Below are positions 8,769-16,498 of a stretch of DNA of 64,000 nt, piece by piece. Location: NCBI GenBank assembly GCA_963842125.1, contig CAWJFE010000005.1, forward strand, positions 620,001 through 684,000. The letters run 5' to 3'. Each line of letters opens with the position of its first letter. The first letter of the stretch is position 1. A program made the translations under genes and the position numbers. The DNA comes from CAWCWK01 sp963842125 (GTDB lineage: Bacteria; Pseudomonadota; Alphaproteobacteria; Rhizobiales; CAWCWK01). The notes below the pieces were generated by a model, which was not told where the DNA came from, did no database searches, and worked only from the letters and a program-made list of their open reading frames with translations.

Positions 8769-9803
8769 TCAGTTCGTGACCGTCATGACCCGCTCGTCCA
8801 TCGGCGGCAGGAAAGCGTCGGTGTAGATCTCATCGACCGCCGGGGCGCGCGACAGGCCCTGCGCCTCGACGATGATGTCGATACTGCGCGCGAGGCGCTC
8901 CTTGTCGGCGGTGCCGACGCCGAGCGTGGCCACCTCGGCGTTGCCCATCTCCATGGCGATGGTCGCCATCGTGCGCTCGCCCTCGACCTCGGCGTTGAGG
9001 AGCGGCTCGCGCTCCATGACGTAGGAGACCGAGCCGACAGGATCGGCAAGCATGTCCTTGGTGCCGCGGTTGATGGCGCGCACCAGCCCCTTCACCGCGT
9101 CGGGGTTCTCGTCGGCGAAGGTCTTGGAGACCATGACGACGTTGGAATAGAGGTCCATGCCGTTGTCGGCGTAGTTGATGAAGCGGAAGTTGGTCTCCGG
9201 ATCCAGGCCCGCCGCCTTGGCGCTGAAGGTGATGGTGTTGACGAAACCGAAGATGCCGTCGACCTGCTCGCGGGCCAGCATCTGCTCGCGCAGGTTCGGC
9301 TGCATGTTGGTGATCTCGATCGTCTCGGTGTCGATGCCGGTGATGCTGGCAAAGGCCGGGAAGAGCTTCAGAGCGGAATCGTTGGCCGGCCCGCCGAGGA
9401 GCTTGCCCTCGAGGTCGGCCGGCGTCTCGATATCGCTCGATGCGCGCACGGCGATCGTGAAGGGCGGGTTGTTGAACATCGCGTAGACGGCGATGGGCGC
9501 CTCGTCCGGCTTGTCGGCCGCGAGCGCGATGAGCGCGTTGATGTCGCCGAAGCCCGCATCATAGGCGCCGGACGCGACCTTGGTGACGGCCGCCGCCGAG
9601 CCCTCGCCCTGGTCGAGCGTGACGTCGAGGCCCTCTTCCTCGAAATACCCCTTGTCCTCGGCGATGAAGAAGGCCGACTGCGGCCCCTGATACTTCCAGT
9701 TGAGGATGAAGCGCACAGGCGTGAGGTCCTGCGCCGTCGCCTGGGCGACGAGACCCGTCGAAAGGGCGAGAGCGAGGGCGGAGATCTTCGATAATCTGAT
9801 CAT
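8769..9803 (-). CDS. ABC transporter substrate-binding protein, NMT1/THI5-like (first copy)
   Basis: 344-residue periplasmic binding protein with a signal peptide (LALALSTGLVAQATAQ, cleavage near residue 23) and the NMT1-type motifs VRFILNWKYQG, GYFEEEGLDV and GAYDAGFGDINA. The ATG at 9803-9801 is chosen because the signal peptide begins there and AAAGG lies 7 nt upstream; longer in-frame versions only shadow the cysteine hydrolase gene. It is paralogous to the protein at 3769-4812. It is the second gene of the operon, 40 nt after the cysteine hydrolase. Confidence 0.92.
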   Translation of the reverse strand: MIRLSKISALALALSTGLVAQATAQDLTPVRFILNWKYQGPQSAFFIAEDKGYFEEEGLDVTLDQGEGSAAAVTKVASGAYDAGFGDINALIALAADKPDEAPIAVYAMFNNPPFTIAVRASSDIETPADLEGKLLGGPANDSALKLFPAFASITGIDTETIEITNMQPNLREQMLAREQVDGIFGFVNTITFSAKAAGLDPETNFRFINYADNGMDLYSNVVMVSKTFADENPDAVKGLVRAINRGTKDMLADPVGSVSYVMEREPLLNAEVEGERTMATIAMEMGNAEVATLGVGTADKERLARSIDIIVEAQGLSRAPAVDEIYTDAFLPPMDERVMTVTN

Positions 9804-9843
9804 GAGAACACCTTTGGGCTGGTAGGAAGAATATGGAGGGCCG

Positions 9844-10662
9844 CTAAGCCACGCGCGGTGACGTCTGTCGGGACGCAATGGCCCCGAGGATATCGCCAGT
9901 CTTGGAGACGAAACCGTGCAACTCGGCGACGAGCCAAACGACGGCCTGTGCGATCTCGGGCGGGGACACGGTTGCGCAGGCATCCTCGACGAGGACGCAG
10001 TCGAAGCCGCGCGCACTGGCGTCCGTCAGCGTCGCGAAGACGCAGCGATCGATGTTGACGCCCGCGAAAAGGAGCGTGGTGACGCCCCGAGCCCGCAGCA
10101 CGCTCTCCAACACGCTGTCCGGGAAGCCGGAGAAGCGGTGCTTGGATACAGTCAGGTCGTCGGGTGAGGCACGCAGGGCATCCGCCGTCGCAGCGCCCCA
10201 GCTACCCTCGACGAGTGCACCGTCCGCGCCATCGCCGTGCGCCTCGCCATAGCCCGGTGCATCGGCCGTGCGCTTGCCGCGATAGAGGGTGTTGGCCGGC
10301 AGGTTGGCCGCGTCGGATCGGATGCCCCAGTTCAGCCAGACCACCGGGACAGCCTCGGACCTGCACGCCTCGCAGAGCCTCAGGATACGCACCACGGGAT
10401 CGGCCAGCGGCGCGATATCGATGCCCTTGGCCGCGAACCAGCCGTCGGGGTGGACGAAGTCGTTCTGCATGTCGACTACGAGAAGCGCCGTGCGGGCGAG
10501 ATCGATCTCGACGGGAAGCGGTCGGGCCGAAATGCGTATGGCGCGCGGGGGCGGGGGTGTTCGCACGGCGCTGACGGTCTGCGCGCCGACGGTCCATCCA
10601 CTGGCCCCCGAACCGACCCGGTAGCGCGATCCTTCCCCCTCTCGGCCGTGGAGCCCGTCCAT
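9844..10662 (-). CDS. Isochorismatase-family cysteine hydrolase (RutB / biuret-hydrolase-like)
   Basis: Amide hydrolase of about 272 residues using an Asp-Lys-Cys triad: Asp in LLVVDMQNDF, Lys in VSKHRFSGF, Cys in GVNIDRCVFAT. EGSW, the K-x-R-[YF]-SGF stretch and ISARPLPVEIDL resemble RutB (ureidoacrylate hydrolase), and LPAN resembles biuret hydrolase; the likely reaction is release of ammonia and CO2 from an N-carbamoyl compound. Three ATGs lie in tandem (10668, 10665, 10662); GAAGGG is best spaced (6 nt) for the last. About 50 extra N-terminal residues are low in complexity. First gene of the operon and divergent from a LysR gene. Confidence 0.85.
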   Translation of the reverse strand: MDGLHGREGEGSRYRVGSGASGWTVGAQTVSAVRTPPPPRAIRISARPLPVEIDLARTALLVVDMQNDFVHPDGWFAAKGIDIAPLADPVVRILRLCEACRSEAVPVVWLNWGIRSDAANLPANTLYRGKRTADAPGYGEAHGDGADGALVEGSWGAATADALRASPDDLTVSKHRFSGFPDSVLESVLRARGVTTLLFAGVNIDRCVFATLTDASARGFDCVLVEDACATVSPPEIAQAVVWLVAELHGFVSKTGDILGAIASRQTSPRVA

Positions 10663-10713
10663 CATCATCCCTTCGAAGATTCGTCGGAGGGACGGTAGGC
10701 CTGTCGTATGACC

Positions 10714-10733
10714 TCGAAAAATGCTGATTTCGA
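10714..10733. promoter_or_regulatory. Candidate LysR operator in the divergent promoter
   Basis: Inverted repeat TCGAAA-N8-TTTCGA midway between the LysR start (10779) and the operon start (10662). This is the expected position for a LysR protein controlling both itself and the divergent operon. It differs from the TGACGC motif at 166-188. Confidence 0.45.
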
Positions 10734-10778
10734 ACTATGGTGGTGCCGAATAGGCTACACTGATCGGAGGCAGGCTTC

Positions 10779-11696
10779 GTGCGGCATACGCGGATCTGGA
10801 CCTATGTCGATCAGGCGGCCCGGCTGGGTTCGCTGCGGCAAGCGGCCGAACGGCTGAACGTGACACCGTCCGCCTTGCAGCGGCGCATCCAGGATCTGGA
10901 GGACGACCTCGGCTTCGCGATCTTCGAGCGCTCGCGCCGGGGCATTCGCCTGACGGCGGCCGGCGAAACCCTCATTCACTGGATCCGCACGCAGAGCGCC
11001 GAGTTGGAGCGCGTGCGTTCCCTCGTCGCGGATCTGGAAGGGCTGCGGCGCGGCCAGGTGCGGATCGCCTGCAGCCAGGCGCTCGCCCAGGCCTTTCTCG
11101 CCGAGGAGATCACGCGGTTCAGAATGGACTTTCCCCAGGTTCGCTTCGATGTCGAGGTCGGCGACCACCGGAGCGCGCTTCGGATGGTGCGCGACTACGA
11201 GACCGATCTCGCCCTCGTCGTATGGCCCGAACGCGATGCGGACTTCCAGCCACTGATGACGCTCGGCCAGGGCCTCGCCGTCATCATGGCGGACGACCAT
11301 CCGCTGGCCGCGATGAAGACGGTGCGCCTGCGCGACTGCGCGGCCTTTCCCGTCGCGTTGCCGCATCGGGGCCTCGGATCGCGCACGCTCATCGACGATT
11401 TCGTCGCGTCCTCCTCGGTCCGCTTTTCGATCGAACTGGAGTCCAACTCCTTCGAGATGCTGAGGAACCTCGCGCGCCAGGGCGACGTGCTCACCTTCCA
11501 GGTCGGTATCGGCGCGATGCCCCAGGGCCTTGGCCAGGGCCTGACGACACGGCCCGTGGACGACGCCGACGCGGCGCACGGGCCGCTCGTCCTCGGACAG
11601 CGCCGCGGCCGTACGCTCCCGGTTGCCGCCGCCAAGTTCGCCGAACAGTTGGCGCGGCGGCTCGATGAGCTGCGGGAGTTGCCGATGTGGGGCTGA
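10779..11696 (+). CDS. LysR-family transcriptional regulator
   Basis: 305-residue regulator with an N-terminal HTH (SLRQAAERLNVTPSALQRRIQDLE, shown here only to place residues 19-42 by its first part, LRQAAERLNVTPSALQRRI) and a LysR effector domain. The start is GTG at 10779 with CGGAGG 8 nt upstream. It is divergent from the nine-gene heterocycle operon and is its probable activator. It is paralogous to the frameshifted LysR gene at the other end of that operon; both end in RGRTLPVAAAKFAEQ, so a duplication may have bracketed the operon. Confidence 0.92.
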   Translation: MRHTRIWTYVDQAARLGSLRQAAERLNVTPSALQRRIQDLEDDLGFAIFERSRRGIRLTAAGETLIHWIRTQSAELERVRSLVADLEGLRRGQVRIACSQALAQAFLAEEITRFRMDFPQVRFDVEVGDHRSALRMVRDYETDLALVVWPERDADFQPLMTLGQGLAVIMADDHPLAAMKTVRLRDCAAFPVALPHRGLGSRTLIDDFVASSSVRFSIELESNSFEMLRNLARQGDVLTFQVGIGAMPQGLGQGLTTRPVDDADAAHGPLVLGQRRGRTLPVAAAKFAEQLARRLDELRELPMWG

Positions 11697-11748
11697 CCGG
11701 CGGAGACGCCGCTGTGGGGCGAGGACATCCCTGGGGATAGCGGTCGCG

Positions 11749-11777
11749 CTGTCATATGACAGTCGCACGACAGCCGC
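11749..11777 (+). promoter_or_regulatory. Candidate Pho box upstream of phnD
   Basis: CTGTCAT (11749-11755), CAGTCGC (11760-11766) and CAGCCGC (11771-11777) recur with an 11-bp period. The first 18 bases match the E. coli-type Pho-box consensus CTGTCATAWAWCTGTCAY at 15 of 18 positions by eye. It lies about 75-100 bp upstream of the phnD start, where PhoB would act. The first 14 bases are also a perfect palindrome. Confidence 0.55.
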
Positions 11778-11850
11778 TAAGACATCTCCTATGGTGACCG
11801 AACCCGCCATCCAGATTCATGCCGCGCAGACCTATCCGGAGAGACGATCC

Positions 11851-12852
11851 ATGACGATGAGCAAGACCCTCGCCAAGACCCTCACCAAGACCCCCGCGAC
11901 GGCTCTCGCCGCGACCTTCGCCGCGACCTTGGCTGCCACGCTTCTGGCCGGGGCGCCCGCGATGGCCGAGTTCAAGCTCGATGCCCGCTATACCGATGCC
12001 GATGGCGACCTGATCGCCGATATACCCGATGCGTCCGAGCAGAACGACCCCGGCACGCTCATCTTCGCCTATACGCCCGTCGAGGACCCGGCGGTCTACG
12101 AGGAAGCCTGGTCCGACTTCCTCGCCCATATGGAAGAGGTGACCGGCAAGTCCGTCCAGTTCTTCCCCGTCCAATCGAATGCAGCCCAGATCGAGGCCAT
12201 GCGCGCGGGCCGTCTCCACGTGGCCGGCTTCAACACCGGGTCGAACCCGCTGGCCGTCGCCTGCGCCGGCTATCGCCCGTTCACGATGATGGCGTCTGCC
12301 GACGGCTCTTACGGATACGAGATGGAGATCATCACCTATCCGGGGTCCGGGATAGAATCGGTCGAGGACATCAAGGGCAAGGAGATGGCCTTCACGTCCG
12401 AGACGTCCAATTCCGGCTTCAAGGCCCCGTCCGCGATCCTCAAGGCCGACTACGGCATGATCGCCGGCGAGGATTTCGAGCCGGTGTTCTCCGGCAAGCA
12501 CGACAACTCGATCCTGGGCGTGGCCAACAAGGACTACCCGGCCGCCGCCATCGCCAACTCGGTGCTCAATCGCATGCTCAGCCGCGACGTGGTGACCGAG
12601 GACCAGATCGTCTCGCTCTACAAGTCGCAGACCTTCCCGACGACCAGCTACGGCACGGCCAACACGCTGAGCGCCGAGTTGCAGGACAGCATCAAGCAGG
12701 CTTTCGAGACCTTCGACTGGGAAGGCTCGTCGCTGGAGGCCGAGTTCAAGGAGTCGGGCGAGGCGCAGTTCGTGCCCATCACCTTCCAGGAGGAGTGGGC
12801 CGTGATCCGCAAGATCGACGAGGCCAACGGCGTCTCCTACGAGTGCCAGTAG
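11851..12852 (+). CDS. phnD: Phosphonate/phosphate-type ABC transporter binding protein PhnD
   Basis: 333-residue periplasmic binding protein of the PhnD family. After a signal peptide ending GAPAMA come FAYTPVEDP, an AGFNTGSNP ligand-loop motif and FTSETSNSGFKAPS, the last typical of the PhnD group (TSxTSxSG). The ATG at 11851 has GGAGAG 7 nt upstream. The N-terminus is unusual: a run of imperfect TLAKTLTKTP and ALAATFAATLAATL repeats precedes the signal core. It heads the phnDCEE operon behind a candidate Pho box. The ligand could be a phosphonate, phosphite or phosphate ester; no C-P lyase genes are in the window. Confidence 0.88.
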   Translation: MTMSKTLAKTLTKTPATALAATFAATLAATLLAGAPAMAEFKLDARYTDADGDLIADIPDASEQNDPGTLIFAYTPVEDPAVYEEAWSDFLAHMEEVTGKSVQFFPVQSNAAQIEAMRAGRLHVAGFNTGSNPLAVACAGYRPFTMMASADGSYGYEMEIITYPGSGIESVEDIKGKEMAFTSETSNSGFKAPSAILKADYGMIAGEDFEPVFSGKHDNSILGVANKDYPAAAIANSVLNRMLSRDVVTEDQIVSLYKSQTFPTTSYGTANTLSAELQDSIKQAFETFDWEGSSLEAEFKESGEAQFVPITFQEEWAVIRKIDEANGVSYECQ

Positions 12853-12899
12853 GCCGGTAGTCATGCAGGCCGATGCGGCCGGCAAGCGTTGCGCGGGGC

Positions 12900-12971
12900 C
12901 GTCTAGGCCCCGCCAGGCGTCGAGGCCCCGCCAGGCGTCGAGGCCCTGCCCGGCATTGAAGCCCCACCAAG
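12900..12971 (+). repeat. Four imperfect 18-bp tandem repeats between phnD and phnC
   Basis: Units start at 12900, 12918, 12936 and 12954. Unit 2 is CGTCGAGGCCCCGCCAGG, units 1 and 3 differ by one to three bases, and unit 4 is more diverged. The period equals six codons, but no plausible gene covers it. It fills part of the 237-nt gap inside the operon and could form RNA structure or be a slippage product. Confidence 0.85.
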
Positions 12972-13089
12972 CGTCGATTTCCGGCCGGACGCCCGCCATT
13001 CGCCAAACGAATCACGACGATCGAGCCCCGCTAGTGGCGGGTGCCATCGGGGCGGCCTGCGCCGTGCCCGCTCAATTCGGAGACTTGCC

Positions 13090-13992
13090 TTGCTGCGCAT
13101 CGAAGGCCTGACCAAGACCTACAAGACGGGCGACAAGGCGCTCGCCGACGCGACGCTGGAAGTCCCGGCGGGGCAGGTCGTCGGACTGATCGGCCCCTCG
13201 GGCGCCGGCAAGTCGACGCTCATCCGCTGCGTCAACAGGCTCGTCGAGCCGACGAGCGGCGAGGTCTGGTTGAACGATCTCGAACTGACGCGCCTGCCGC
13301 GCGCCGAGCTGCGACGCGTGCGCCGCCGCATCGGCATGATCTTTCAGGAATACGCGCTCGTCGAGCGGCTGACGGTGATGGAAAACGTGCTGTCGGGCCG
13401 GCTCGGCTACGTGCCCTTCTGGCGGTCCTTCACGCGGCGCTATCCACCGGAGGACATCGCGCGCGCCTTCGCGCTCCTCGATCGGGTGGGCCTGCCGACC
13501 CATGCCGACAAGCGCGCCGATGCGCTCTCGGGCGGCCAGCGTCAGCGCGTGGGCATCGCGCGGGCGCTCGCGCAGGAGCCCGAACTCCTCCTCATCGACG
13601 AGCCGACCGCCTCGCTCGACCCCAAGACCTCGCGCCAGATCATGCGTCTCATCGCCGAGGTCTGTGCCGATACCGGCCTGCCGGCGATCATCAACATTCA
13701 CGACGTCCTCCTCGCGCGAACCTTCACGCATCGCATCATCGGCCTCCAGGCTGGGCGCATCGTCTTCGATGGCCCTCCAGATGCGCTCGACGATGACGCT
13801 CTCACCCGCATCTACGGCGAGGAGGACTGGACCCAGATGCGCGGCGAGCAGAAGGCCGACGAGGAAGCCGAGGCGGAAGACGACGCGGACCGCGCTGCCC
13901 TCAATGGTCCCGCCGTGCTCCCCATGCCGCCGGTCGCCCATGCGTCGGTAGCTGCGTCGGTGGCTGCGTCGCCGGCCTCGTCGGCGCCATGA
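13090..13992 (+). CDS. phnC: Phosphonate ABC transporter ATP-binding protein PhnC
   Basis: 300-residue ATPase with Walker A GPSGAGKST, Q-loop in FQEYALVERLTV, signature LSGGQRQR, Walker B LLLIDEPTASLD and the INIHD switch typical of PhnC. The TTG start at 13090 has CGGAGA 7 nt upstream. It is about 50 residues longer than usual: an acidic then Ala/Pro/Ser-rich tail (KADEEAEAEDDADRAA, VAASVAASPASSAP) follows the domain and looks disordered. Its stop overlaps the first phnE start by 4 nt. Confidence 0.92.
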   Translation: MLRIEGLTKTYKTGDKALADATLEVPAGQVVGLIGPSGAGKSTLIRCVNRLVEPTSGEVWLNDLELTRLPRAELRRVRRRIGMIFQEYALVERLTVMENVLSGRLGYVPFWRSFTRRYPPEDIARAFALLDRVGLPTHADKRADALSGGQRQRVGIARALAQEPELLLIDEPTASLDPKTSRQIMRLIAEVCADTGLPAIINIHDVLLARTFTHRIIGLQAGRIVFDGPPDALDDDALTRIYGEEDWTQMRGEQKADEEAEAEDDADRAALNGPAVLPMPPVAHASVAASVAASPASSAP

Positions 13993-14840
13993 CGTCCGGC
14001 TCGATGACGGGCGATACCACGCGCGCCGCCGCCGTGTCGGTCGACGGCTATCCCCGTACCTGGCGGCGCCCACCCATCCTCATTCAGAGCCGGAAGTGGC
14101 GCTGGATCGTCTATGGCGGGTTCCTCGTCTATCTGGTCTTCGCCATCGCCTCGATCGAGGTGAACTGGCTGCGTGTCTACGAAGGGCTGGAGCGCGGCTG
14201 GCGCTTCGTCGAGGGCTTCCTCGTGCCCGACTTCACCTCGCGCTGGAGCGACATCCAGAAGGGTCTCATCGAGAGCCTGACCATGACCGTGACGGCGACG
14301 GTGGTCGGCATCGCGATCTCGGTCCCGATCGGCATCGGCGCCGCGCGAAACCTCGCGCCGCTCCCGGTCTATGCCGTCTGCCGGGCCATCATTGCGGTCT
14401 CGCGCTCCTTTCAGGAGATCATCATCGCGATCCTCTTCGTCGCGATGTTCGGCTTCGGGCCCTTCGCCGGTTTCCTCACCCTGTCCTTCGCCACCATCGG
14501 CTTCCTCTCCAAGCTCCTGGCCGAGGACATCGAGGATATCGACGAGGCGCAGGCCGAGGCGATCCGCGCGACGGGAGCGAGCTGGTGGCAGCTCGTCAAC
14601 TACGCGATCCAGCCGCAGGTCATGCCCCGCCTCATCGGATTGTCGCTCTATCGGCTCGACATCAACTTTCGCGAGTCCGCCGTCATCGGCATCGTCGGCG
14701 CCGGCGGCATCGGCGCGACGCTCAACACGGCCATCGACCGCTACGAATATGACAGCGCCGGCGCAATCCTCCTCATCGTGATCGCGATCGTGATGGTGGC
14801 CGAGTATTCGTCCTCCTACGTGCGCAAGTGGGTGCAGTGA
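13989..14840 (+). CDS. phnE: Phosphonate ABC transporter permease PhnE (first)
   Basis: 283-residue inner-membrane permease with an N-terminal cytoplasmic segment, a first membrane helix near residues 35-55 (IVYGGFLVYLVFAIASI) and the binding-protein-dependent transport core. The coupling loop is EAQAEAIRATGASWWQLVNY and the conserved VGAGGIG follows near residue 240. ATGA overlap with phnC and TGATG overlap with the next gene. It forms a heterodimer with the following PhnE (family knowledge). Confidence 0.92.
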   Translation: MTSGSMTGDTTRAAAVSVDGYPRTWRRPPILIQSRKWRWIVYGGFLVYLVFAIASIEVNWLRVYEGLERGWRFVEGFLVPDFTSRWSDIQKGLIESLTMTVTATVVGIAISVPIGIGAARNLAPLPVYAVCRAIIAVSRSFQEIIIAILFVAMFGFGPFAGFLTLSFATIGFLSKLLAEDIEDIDEAQAEAIRATGASWWQLVNYAIQPQVMPRLIGLSLYRLDINFRESAVIGIVGAGGIGATLNTAIDRYEYDSAGAILLIVIAIVMVAEYSSSYVRKWVQ

Positions 14841-15664
14841 TGGCCCATACGACCACCACGTCCACGACCACCACCCCGGTCTGGCGGCACCGTACGCCCA
14901 AGACGCGTCTCGTGTTGTGGGCCGCCTGGCTCGGGCTCGTCGCCCTCTTCGTCTTCTGTTGGGAGGTGATGACCCGGACTACGATCTGGGCCTTCGTCTG
15001 GGATGCGCCCGAACAGGCCGCCGATCTCGGCGCGCGGATGCTGCCGCCCCGCTGGAGCTATCTGGAGACGCTGCTCTGGCCGCTCTGGGACACGCTCAAC
15101 ATCGCCACCCTCGGCACGCTGCTGGGGCTCGTCTTCGCCGTGCCGGTCGCCTTTCTCGCGGCGCGCAACACGAGCCCCAGCGCGACGTTCGTGCGTCCGA
15201 TCGCGCTCTTCATCATCGTGGCGTCGCGCTCCATCAACTCTCTCATCTGGGCGCTGTTGCTCGTCTCCATCATCGGGCCTGGCATCCTCGCCGGAATCAT
15301 CGCCATCGCGCTGCGCTCGATCGGCTTCGTGGCCAAGCTCCTCTACGAGGCCATCGAAGAGGTCGATACCGTTCAGATCGAGGCCGTGACCGCGACGGGC
15401 GCCGGGCGCGCGCAGGTGGTCGAACAAGCCATCGTGCCGCAGATCCTGCCTGCCTTCGCCGGCATCTCGGTCTTTCGCTGGGACATCAACATCCGGGAAT
15501 CGACGATCCTCGGCCTCGTCGGCGCCGGCGGCATCGGCCTCCAGCTCCAGGCCTCGCTCAACACGCTGGCCTGGCCGCAGGTGACGGTGATCTTCCTCGT
15601 CATCCTCGCCACCGTCGTCCTCTCCGAATGGGTCTCCGCCAAGGTGCGCCACGCGATCCTCTAG
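14840..15664 (+). CDS. phnE: Phosphonate ABC transporter permease PhnE (second)
   Basis: 274-residue permease homologous to the preceding gene, with the loop EAVTATGAGRAQVVEQAIVPQ and VGAGGIGLQLQ. The ATG at 14840 shares one base with the upstream stop (TGATG), so it is preferred over GTG at 14828. A Thr-rich N-terminus (HTTTTSTTTT) precedes the first membrane helix. Two tandem PhnE subunits are common in alphaproteobacterial phosphonate transporters. Confidence 0.92.
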   Translation: MAHTTTTSTTTTPVWRHRTPKTRLVLWAAWLGLVALFVFCWEVMTRTTIWAFVWDAPEQAADLGARMLPPRWSYLETLLWPLWDTLNIATLGTLLGLVFAVPVAFLAARNTSPSATFVRPIALFIIVASRSINSLIWALLLVSIIGPGILAGIIAIALRSIGFVAKLLYEAIEEVDTVQIEAVTATGAGRAQVVEQAIVPQILPAFAGISVFRWDINIRESTILGLVGAGGIGLQLQASLNTLAWPQVTVIFLVILATVVLSEWVSAKVRHAIL

Positions 15665-15825
15665 AGGCGGGCTTTCGCAGCTGCGCGGCGCATCTCGCCG
15701 GTGATGGGGAACATGCGCCGCCCGACCCGCATTCCCCTAGCTCTGAAACGCGCGTCCCACGTGCTGGCCAGACCGATCCGCTGCTTGCGCGTGGGGTGGG
15801 GCCGTTCCTTCAGACAGGGAGACCG

Positions 15826-16329
15826 ATGATGACCACCGATACGCACGCCACCGATCCTCAGGACCGAACGCCAGAGCAGATCGAGGCGGAGGTCGAGGCG
15901 ACCCGGTCTCGGCTCACCAATACTCTCGACGAGGTGCAGGATCGCATGGCGCCGGGCCCGCTCTTCGAAGAGTTTCTGGCCTTCGCCCGCGCACGGGGCG
16001 GCCGCGACATGGCCAATAGCGTCGTTCGCGAGGCCCGCGACAACCCGCTGCCCTTCCTGCTGATCGGAGCCGGCGTCGCCTGGCTGGCGATGGGTCGCCG
16101 GGGTGCCTCGCGCCCGGTCGTTCGCGAGCCCTATCCGGCTTCGGCCCCCCTCCCGTCGCCCCCCGCCGACGCCTATGCGGACGATCCCTATCTGCGCGAC
16201 CAGTCGCGCGAACGGTTCGAGCCGACCGGCGCCGGCCATGAGAGCGCTGCGACGGCTGCGAGCGATCCCTCGTCGATCAGCATCAAGCTCGGCGACGTGG
16301 AGCCGGCGCCAGGTAGGCCTGGCGTCTGA
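15826..16329 (+). CDS. DUF3618 protein with one membrane segment
   Basis: 167-residue protein. The N-terminal TPEQIEAEVEATRSRLTNTL followed by DEVQDRMAPG is the DUF3618 signature, a predicted amphipathic helix. One hydrophobic segment follows near residues 82-96 (PFLLIGAGVAWLAMG), then a Pro-rich, charged tail. Such proteins are often encoded near envelope or phage-shock-like membrane genes in alphaproteobacteria, but the function is unknown. AGGGAGA lies just upstream; the second ATG (15829) is slightly better spaced. It is separated from phnE by 161 nt and probably has its own promoter. Confidence 0.8.
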   Translation: MMTTDTHATDPQDRTPEQIEAEVEATRSRLTNTLDEVQDRMAPGPLFEEFLAFARARGGRDMANSVVREARDNPLPFLLIGAGVAWLAMGRRGASRPVVREPYPASAPLPSPPADAYADDPYLRDQSRERFEPTGAGHESAATAASDPSSISIKLGDVEPAPGRPGV

Positions 16330-16395
16330 ACTCCCGACCGGGCGCATTCGTCGAACCGTTTGCGCATGGTCGGACCAGTTCGGTGAACGCTCCGG

Positions 16396-16423
16396 ATCCT
16401 TAGGTCGGTGCCCGGGGGGGGGG
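16396..16423. repeat. Degenerate palindromic-repeat half with a G10 run
   Basis: ATCCTTAGGTCGGTGCCCG (16396-16414) matches the repeat at 60881-60900 at about 17 of 19 positions, but the other half is replaced by ten consecutive G (16414-16423). The sequence ACCTTCGCCGGAAC (16450-16463) is also shared with the end of the element at 19008-19115. The remaining 75 nt before the MFS stop show nothing else. Confidence 0.5.
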
Positions 16424-16498
16424 ACGGGAAGAGGGCGACTGTCGAGCCGACCTTCGCCGGAACCGCCTTGGCGATCGCACATGAGCGCTCTCGGTCGA

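Noticed and set aside
12900..12971. A CRISPR array.
   Set aside because: Units are directly adjacent with no spacers, and there are no cas genes.
12863..13111. A small gene translating the 18-bp repeats (RPRQAS units).
   Set aside because: No ribosome site or family resemblance, and it runs into phnC; better explained as noncoding tandem repeats.
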